From Simmondsia chinensis (taxonomy: Eukaryota > Streptophyta > Magnoliopsida > Caryophyllales > Simmondsiaceae), in the NCBI GenBank assembly GCA_018398585.1, contig JAGTTD010000003.1:10238637-10302636 (forward strand): a DNA stretch of 64,000 nt, given 5' to 3'. Every line of letters starts with the position of its first letter. Positions within the stretch are counted from its first letter, which is position 1. This document shows positions 62,401 to 64,000 of this stretch, in pieces. Both the position numbers and the translations under genes were made by a program. Below the pieces are notes generated by a model. The model was not told where the DNA came from. It searched no databases and saw only the letters and a program-made list of their open reading frames with translations.

Positions 62401-62667
62401 TACCTAAGCTGGGCCCCACTATACTATTATAGGAGTATCCTAATACTATAGACCTAAATACCTAATTTAGGCACGAATCAAAGAAATGCAGAGAGACAAA
62501 GAGAGGTACTTGTCGCTGGGGGGGACGAAGGAGACATCGGAGGCGAGCTTGAAGGTGCGCTCGTCGGAGACGGCGGCGTCAACGGAGAGGAACCCTATGT
62601 GCTCGCGCTCGTCGATGATGAGATCGCCGGTGTAACCTAGAAGTGACAGTAATATCTCGTGCAGCAT
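41413..62667 (-). CDS. GCP4: Gamma-tubulin complex component 4 (GCP4), 16 exons
   Basis: GCP4 is a core subunit of the gamma-tubulin ring complex that nucleates microtubules. Exons, all GT-AG with matching phases: 62667-62510, 61472-61172, 57399-57263, 56742-56644, 56458-56338, 55461-55189, 55039-54959, 54889-54806, 52300-52214, 51717-51662, 50401-50204, 50028-49803, 46600-46512, 43327-43177, 41684-41562, 41475-41413. They total 2,247 nt, or 748 aa. The plant protein is about 745 aa. The start is MLHEILLSLLGYTGDLI and the end is ARGVLNVVRSRPSLPVLQ. The N-terminal GRIP1 region includes LGFYYRELDRFATKSRNLSW, GLNKFFVLLPPLYEL and the CHCGVPEL motif. The C-terminal GRIP2 region includes LEYSVDWPLQLFFTQEVLSK, SQSFLDIGSVSRILDSIMK and PFLRRFLLRLNFNSFFE. 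No stop or frameshift was found, so the gene looks functional despite transposons in at least six introns. Confidence 0.96.
43469..43948. mobile_element. hAT-type MITE (about 480 bp) in GCP4 intron 14
   Basis: Ends are inverted: the left TAGAGGTGTAAATGAGCC and the reverse complement of the right TAGGGGGTGTATTTGAGCC. The flanks CTCATG and TTCATC are similar and may be a decayed duplication. The interior is rich in GAGCC and GAGCTCG words on both strands, typical of a widespread plant MITE family. It lies between exons 15 and 14. Confidence 0.6.
44253..44275. repeat. (CTTT)n microsatellite
   Basis: Five to six consecutive CTTT units in GCP4 intron 14, next to an inverted duplication (44,186-44,248 against 44,550-44,632, sharing AATAATCAACTCCATGAAAG). 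Confidence 0.8.
44505..44639 (-). mobile_element. LTR end with tRNA-Met primer-binding site (retroelement remnant)
   Basis: On the minus strand, ...TTTCTATCA (LTR end, 44,519) is followed by AATTGGTATCAGAGCAAG, a standard initiator-tRNA-Met primer-binding site. Only this junction can be defined; the interior toward 44,280 has no recognised coding sequence. Confidence 0.5.
44640..44810 (-). mobile_element. 5'-truncated RTE LINE tail, 16-bp TSD
   Basis: A 171-bp minus-strand insert ending in (TTG)n (plus-strand ACAACAACAACAACAACAAC at its left). Perfect 16-bp repeats CATGTTTATCCACCAT lie at 44,624-44,639 and 44,811-44,826. Besides the tail core it holds the upstream piece related to 60,330-60,370 (GCTTTTATGCTT...GGTTGGGG). 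It therefore derives from RTE by target-primed reverse transcription. Confidence 0.85.
45029..45637 (+). pseudogene. 202-codon open frame ending in an LTR, retroelement-associated
   Basis: The frame (MLLRGNKEVPHITRKLEKRV...) has a basic N-terminus, then an acidic middle (residues about 65-110) and an apolar segment near the end (MLCIAIIFVALCSY). It runs into the LTR that starts at 45,600, right after the polypurine tract AAGGGGAGAA, so it is the last internal part of a plus-strand LTR element. No domain was recognised. It lies antisense in GCP4 intron 13. Confidence 0.4.
45600..46037 (+). repeat. LTR (3' LTR of a truncated plus-strand retroelement)
   Basis: 438 bp bounded by TGATGGATC and TTTCTATCA. 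A polypurine tract (AAGGGGAGAA, 45,590-45,599) lies directly upstream and a TATA box (CTATAAATAAG, about 45,843) lies inside. No matching 5' LTR was found in plus orientation within the window. Confidence 0.55.
46680..48130. other. GCP4 intron 12 interior, unassigned repeat-like DNA
   Basis: Contains a short imperfect repeat of the type CCTTGGTTTAGTCTACCAA...AACCTCGCCAAGATCAG (two to three copies, 47,020-47,240), reminiscent of LTR leader sequence. A 62-codon minus-strand frame (47,388-47,576) has no domain. No boundaries or target duplications could be fixed. Confidence 0.3.
48145..48262 (+). mobile_element. RTE-LINE 3' tail copy
   Basis: Reads CTACAAGGGTAAGGCTACG, TACATCTTACCCTCC, GGCGAGAGCC and GAGGCACTGG, then a TTGTTGTTG tail. 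It lies in GCP4 intron 12, antisense to the gene. Confidence 0.65.
50576..51549. mobile_element. Harbinger/Tourist-type element, TSD TTA, in GCP4 intron 10
   Basis: 974 bp flanked by TTA at 50,573-50,575 and 51,550-51,552. The left end is GGTATGTTCGGTT; the reverse complement of the right end is GGACATGTTTGGTA. A TTA duplication with such ends fits PIF/Harbinger MITEs. The interior has runs of T and no transposase. The open frames on both strands at 50,749-51,010 overlap and are treated as non-coding. Confidence 0.6.
52602..52620. repeat. (CA)n microsatellite
   Basis: About nine CA units in GCP4 intron 8, which produce a Cys/Val-rich spurious frame on the minus strand. Confidence 0.85.
52694..54751 (-). 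mobile_element. Intact non-autonomous LTR retrotransposon, TSD GTAAG, in GCP4 intron 8
   Basis: Two LTRs: 52,694-53,062 (369 bp, 3' LTR) and 54,386-54,751 (366 bp, 5' LTR). Both read TGATGTAGCACAAAAGG at the left and ...TACTGCATCA at the right. The 5-bp duplication GTAAG lies at 52,689-52,693 and 54,752-54,756. On the minus strand the 5' LTR is followed by GGTATCAAAGC (tRNA-Met primer-binding site, about 54,371-54,381). The 3' LTR is preceded by a purine tract (TTGGGGAGAA). The 1.3-kb interior has no gag, protease, integrase or RT, so mobility would need a helper element. LTR identity, judged about 88-90% by eye, suggests an old insertion. Confidence 0.88.
53210..53975 (-). CDS. Unrecognised open frames inside the non-autonomous LTR element
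   Basis: Two overlapping minus-strand frames. The upstream one (53,975-53,745, 76 codons) reads MYLMGKPTKGLDENHEVTGY and later RRDLHWLFRHCGC. The downstream one (53,788-53,210, 192 codons) starts MMILTFHVYNFYYHDDVIYA and becomes very acidic (EDNDDEVDEIYNEVEQTE). It then has two similar segments, SQIAIEFNNEGYEEK and SQIAIGFNNKGQEGK. They are in different frames, so one frameshift may separate parts of a single protein. No retroviral domain was recognised; a captured host fragment or an element-specific protein are both possible. Confidence 0.4.
57400..59048 (-). other. GCP4 intron 2, proximal part
   Basis: Intron sequence without a gene. The 151-codon plus-strand frame at 57,630-58,085 has no recognisable domain and is probably fortuitous. 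An RTE tail lies at 58,755-58,895. Repeated AGAAAACAATTT and AATTTTCC words around 58,370-59,040 look like the ends of an old MITE. Confidence 0.4.
58755..58895 (-). mobile_element. RTE-LINE 3' tail copy, minus orientation
   Basis: Contains ACAACAACC (inverted TTG tail), CCAGTGCCTCAAAAG, GGAAGATGTAC and GGTTGTGTCCGAGG. Same tail core as the other copies; no duplication was identified. Confidence 0.65.
59049..61008. mobile_element. Possible composite MITE enclosing the RTE fragment
   Basis: The left end (TGTGGAATTGGACAGTAGAA) and the inverted right end (TGTTGGAATTGGAAATACGA) are similar over about 40 bp. The interior outside the RTE piece carries repeated phrases such as TTTCAAGTTATCTCAGG. 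Boundaries are approximate and no target duplication was found. Confidence 0.35.
59395..60530 (+). mobile_element. RTE-clade LINE, 5'-truncated, (TTG)n tail
   Basis: Plus-strand broken frames match the C-terminal part of plant RTE LINE reverse transcriptase in order: KTEYMELKFC, DEDVNNWIKVG, MASAVLCNSKLPLKLKG, GAECWPVKQHHMQKLKVAEM, VAPI-type and DKLR pieces, then a frame equivalent to RLRWFGHV. The 3' end holds CCCTTGAGGCACTGGG followed by TTGTTG repeats (about 60,500-60,530). A C run (60,440-60,468) lies in the tail. It sits in GCP4 intron 2, opposite to the gene. It is the best-preserved source of the short tails scattered over the window. Confidence 0.8.
61560..62220. repeat. Three degenerate copies of an LTR-like repeat in GCP4 intron 1
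   Basis: The phrase TGTTGGAATTCGAACTCGTGAC recurs in diverged form at about 61,670, 61,880 and 62,090. It is followed by ATACCATGTCAAG(G/A)AACCAA and AGCTTAAGCTGAT-like sequence, at a spacing of about 210 bp. The ACCATGTCAAG phrase resembles sequence around plant tRNA-Met primer-binding sites, so these are probably remnants of LTRs. No intact element can be built. Confidence 0.45.
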
Positions 62668-62745
62668 TTTCTTCTTCGATTAGGGTTTCTGAATATGGAG
62701 GGATTTCACCATGGATGGATTGTTGGAGAAGAAGACGATCAAAAA

Positions 62746-62753
62746 GCGGGAAA
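62746..62753 (-). promoter_or_regulatory. E2F-type site TTTCCCGC upstream of GCP4
   Basis: A perfect E2F consensus (TTTCCCGC on the coding strand) lies 79-86 bp upstream of the GCP4 start codon, in the likely promoter or leader. E2F sites are common in plant S-phase and mitotic gene promoters. Function here is an inference. Confidence 0.5.
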
Positions 62754-62790
62754 ATACTTCGCTTACTTCTCTGGAAAAGGGAGTCAGAAA

Positions 62791-62798
62791 ATATATAT
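62791..62798 (-). promoter_or_regulatory. TATA-like box of GCP4
   Basis: ATATATAT about 125 bp upstream of the start codon, upstream of the E2F-type site. The surrounding DNA is AT-rich, so this is weak evidence. Confidence 0.3.
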
Positions 62799-63027
62799 GA
62801 ATATTTTTTTTTTTTTAAACACCAAGAATTCCAAGGACCGGATTAGATTACCTAAGTGTTAAAAAATACAAGTAAAGATAAGAACGGGTGATATTAACCC
62901 ACCAATCATGAGTATAACAAGAAGAACAATGCCTCTTAGCAACAAAATGAACAATACTACTACATATTCTTGAAAACCATACAAAAAAGAAAGAACCAAA
63001 AAATAAAAAAAAGAGAACATATATCAT

Positions 63028-63200
63028 CTACAATAGCCTGAAATTCCATAAAAAGATGTCTTTAGACATCCAAACCGTATCAGTGTTGGTTTTGATGAAA
63101 CCTCTCGAAAGGGGGGTCCACCGAGGCTGTAACCGGAGGTGGGCTGGTGGAGCGGGAAGGGCTCTGATGAAGCACCTGGAATTCCATAAAAAGACAAGAG
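63028..63200 (-). mobile_element. LINE fragment (RNase H-like start)
   Basis: The minus-strand frame contains RWTPLSRGFIKTNTDTVW, which resembles the beginning of the RNase H domain of plant L1 LINEs (W.PP..G..K.N.DG). It is short and truncated on both sides. Confidence 0.4.
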
Positions 63201-63539
63201 GAGGCTTGAACAAGCAAAGCTGGGTCCCTTGCGGTCCTATAAAAGATAAAATATTTCCTGTCTTTCCATAATTTCCAATATAAGAAAGCAAATTTACTCA
63301 AAGTTACAACATAAAAAGAAAACTACTGACGTAATACATGATTATGATAAAAGGATTTTTTTTATTGAAAATTACCTATATTTTAGATGAAGTTTTAGAA
63401 AACTACCTAACATTTCTAATTTTTTTTGCCTGGGAATTATAGTGCAAACTTTTGTCCACTTTCAACCAAATTTGGGTTAGCCCAAGATTAGTTGAAAATG
63501 TCCTACTAATGAAATTTCGTGGCATAGGGAAGAAAAAAG

Positions 63540-63750
63540 ATGTTAACATTATTCTCCACAACTAAGATTGCAACTTTCTGGCGTATTTAACTTGAAAGGA
63601 ATACTAAGATCTTCAAGGATCAACATACACCAGTTATTTTTTTATGGGAGATTGTAGTCGTTTTAGCAGCTCTTTGGACAAACAGTTTTGTAGGCTTTGC
63701 TAACATACCCTTAGTTGACTTTCGAAGGGATTGGAGAGCCTTATATTTTT
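63540..63750 (+). mobile_element. L1 LINE 3' coding end
   Basis: The plus-strand frame reads ATFWRI, then ERNTKIFKD, LWEIVVVLAALWTN and FRRDWRALYF, then a stop. This is the conserved C-terminal pattern of plant L1 ORF2 (ERN.RIF...W......ALW...DWR). It has stops and is truncated. Confidence 0.6.
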
Positions 63751-63867
63751 AGTCTATTGTTGCATTATGTATTTTCTAAGGACATCTTGTCCTTAACATT
63801 TTCTATATTCTTTTTCTTTTAATATTATTTCTTTTTCAATTAAAAGAATATTTTAATTTTTTCATAG

Positions 63868-64000
63868 TCACAACAACAACAGACCCAGTGCCTCAAGGGC
63901 TCCTACATAAACGGAGTCTGGGAGGGGTGGATGTACTCAGTCTTACCCCTTCAGGATATAACCCCGCCGAGAGACTGTTTCCGAGGATCTCCGATCTTAT
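63868..64000 (-). mobile_element. RTE-LINE 3' tail copy, continues past the window
   Basis: CACAACAACAACAGACCCAG (inverted TTG tail), then CAGTGCCTCAAGGGCTCC, GGATGTACTC and GAGACTGTTTCCGAGGATC. It runs off the end of the window. Confidence 0.7.

Overview
The window is nuclear DNA of a flowering plant, most likely a woody eudicot with a repeat-rich genome. The evidence is a spliced gamma-tubulin complex gene with large introns, Copia, TRIM, RTE and L1 retroelements, and Mutator-like (MULE), hAT and Harbinger-type DNA transposons. The species cannot be named from sequence alone. No CRISPR array, operon, functional rRNA gene or functional tRNA gene was seen.

Region 1 (1-6,590): a possible 3' end of an unrecognised plus-strand gene (260-1,023). 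It is followed by a non-autonomous MULE with a perfect 9-bp target duplication (1,409-2,500), a complete TRIM with a 5-bp duplication (2,640-3,189), an LTR-like CpG-rich block (about 4,226-6,000) and an L1 fragment.

Region 2 (about 6,590-38,870): one old minus-strand Copia retrotransposon used repeatedly as a landing site. A 1.44-kb solo LTR (7,841-9,282, duplication CCCAT) sits in its RNase H region. A 201-bp SINE with a 5S-rRNA-derived head (9,706-9,906, duplication ATCCACGT) interrupts the codons of the reverse-transcriptase YVDD motif. A 23.4-kb MULE (13,774-37,195) and a 1.4-kb foldback element with tRNA-like arms (37,314-38,722) both sit in its 5' LTR.

The large MULE is the most unusual object. 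It carries a decayed MURA transposase (plus strand), a decayed ULP1-type cysteine protease gene with a DUF1985-like region (minus strand), and a captured last exon of an Argonaute gene. About 15 kb is five arrays of an 83-bp palindrome-rich repeat. Four arrays lie in introns (two per gene: one just upstream of the start codon, one in the coding region) and each is oriented with its host gene; the fifth lies between the convergent genes. The orientation of the repeat flips where the gene orientation flips.

Region 3 (41,413-62,667, minus strand): an apparently intact 16-exon gene for gamma-tubulin complex component 4 (GCP4), 748 codons assembled by GT-AG splicing with every phase matching. Its introns hold an intact non-autonomous LTR retrotransposon (TSD GTAAG), a Harbinger-type element, a hAT-type MITE, a truncated RTE LINE and several short RTE tails. 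A canonical E2F-type site lies about 80 bp upstream of the start codon. Beyond the promoter (62,800-64,000) are L1 and RTE fragments.
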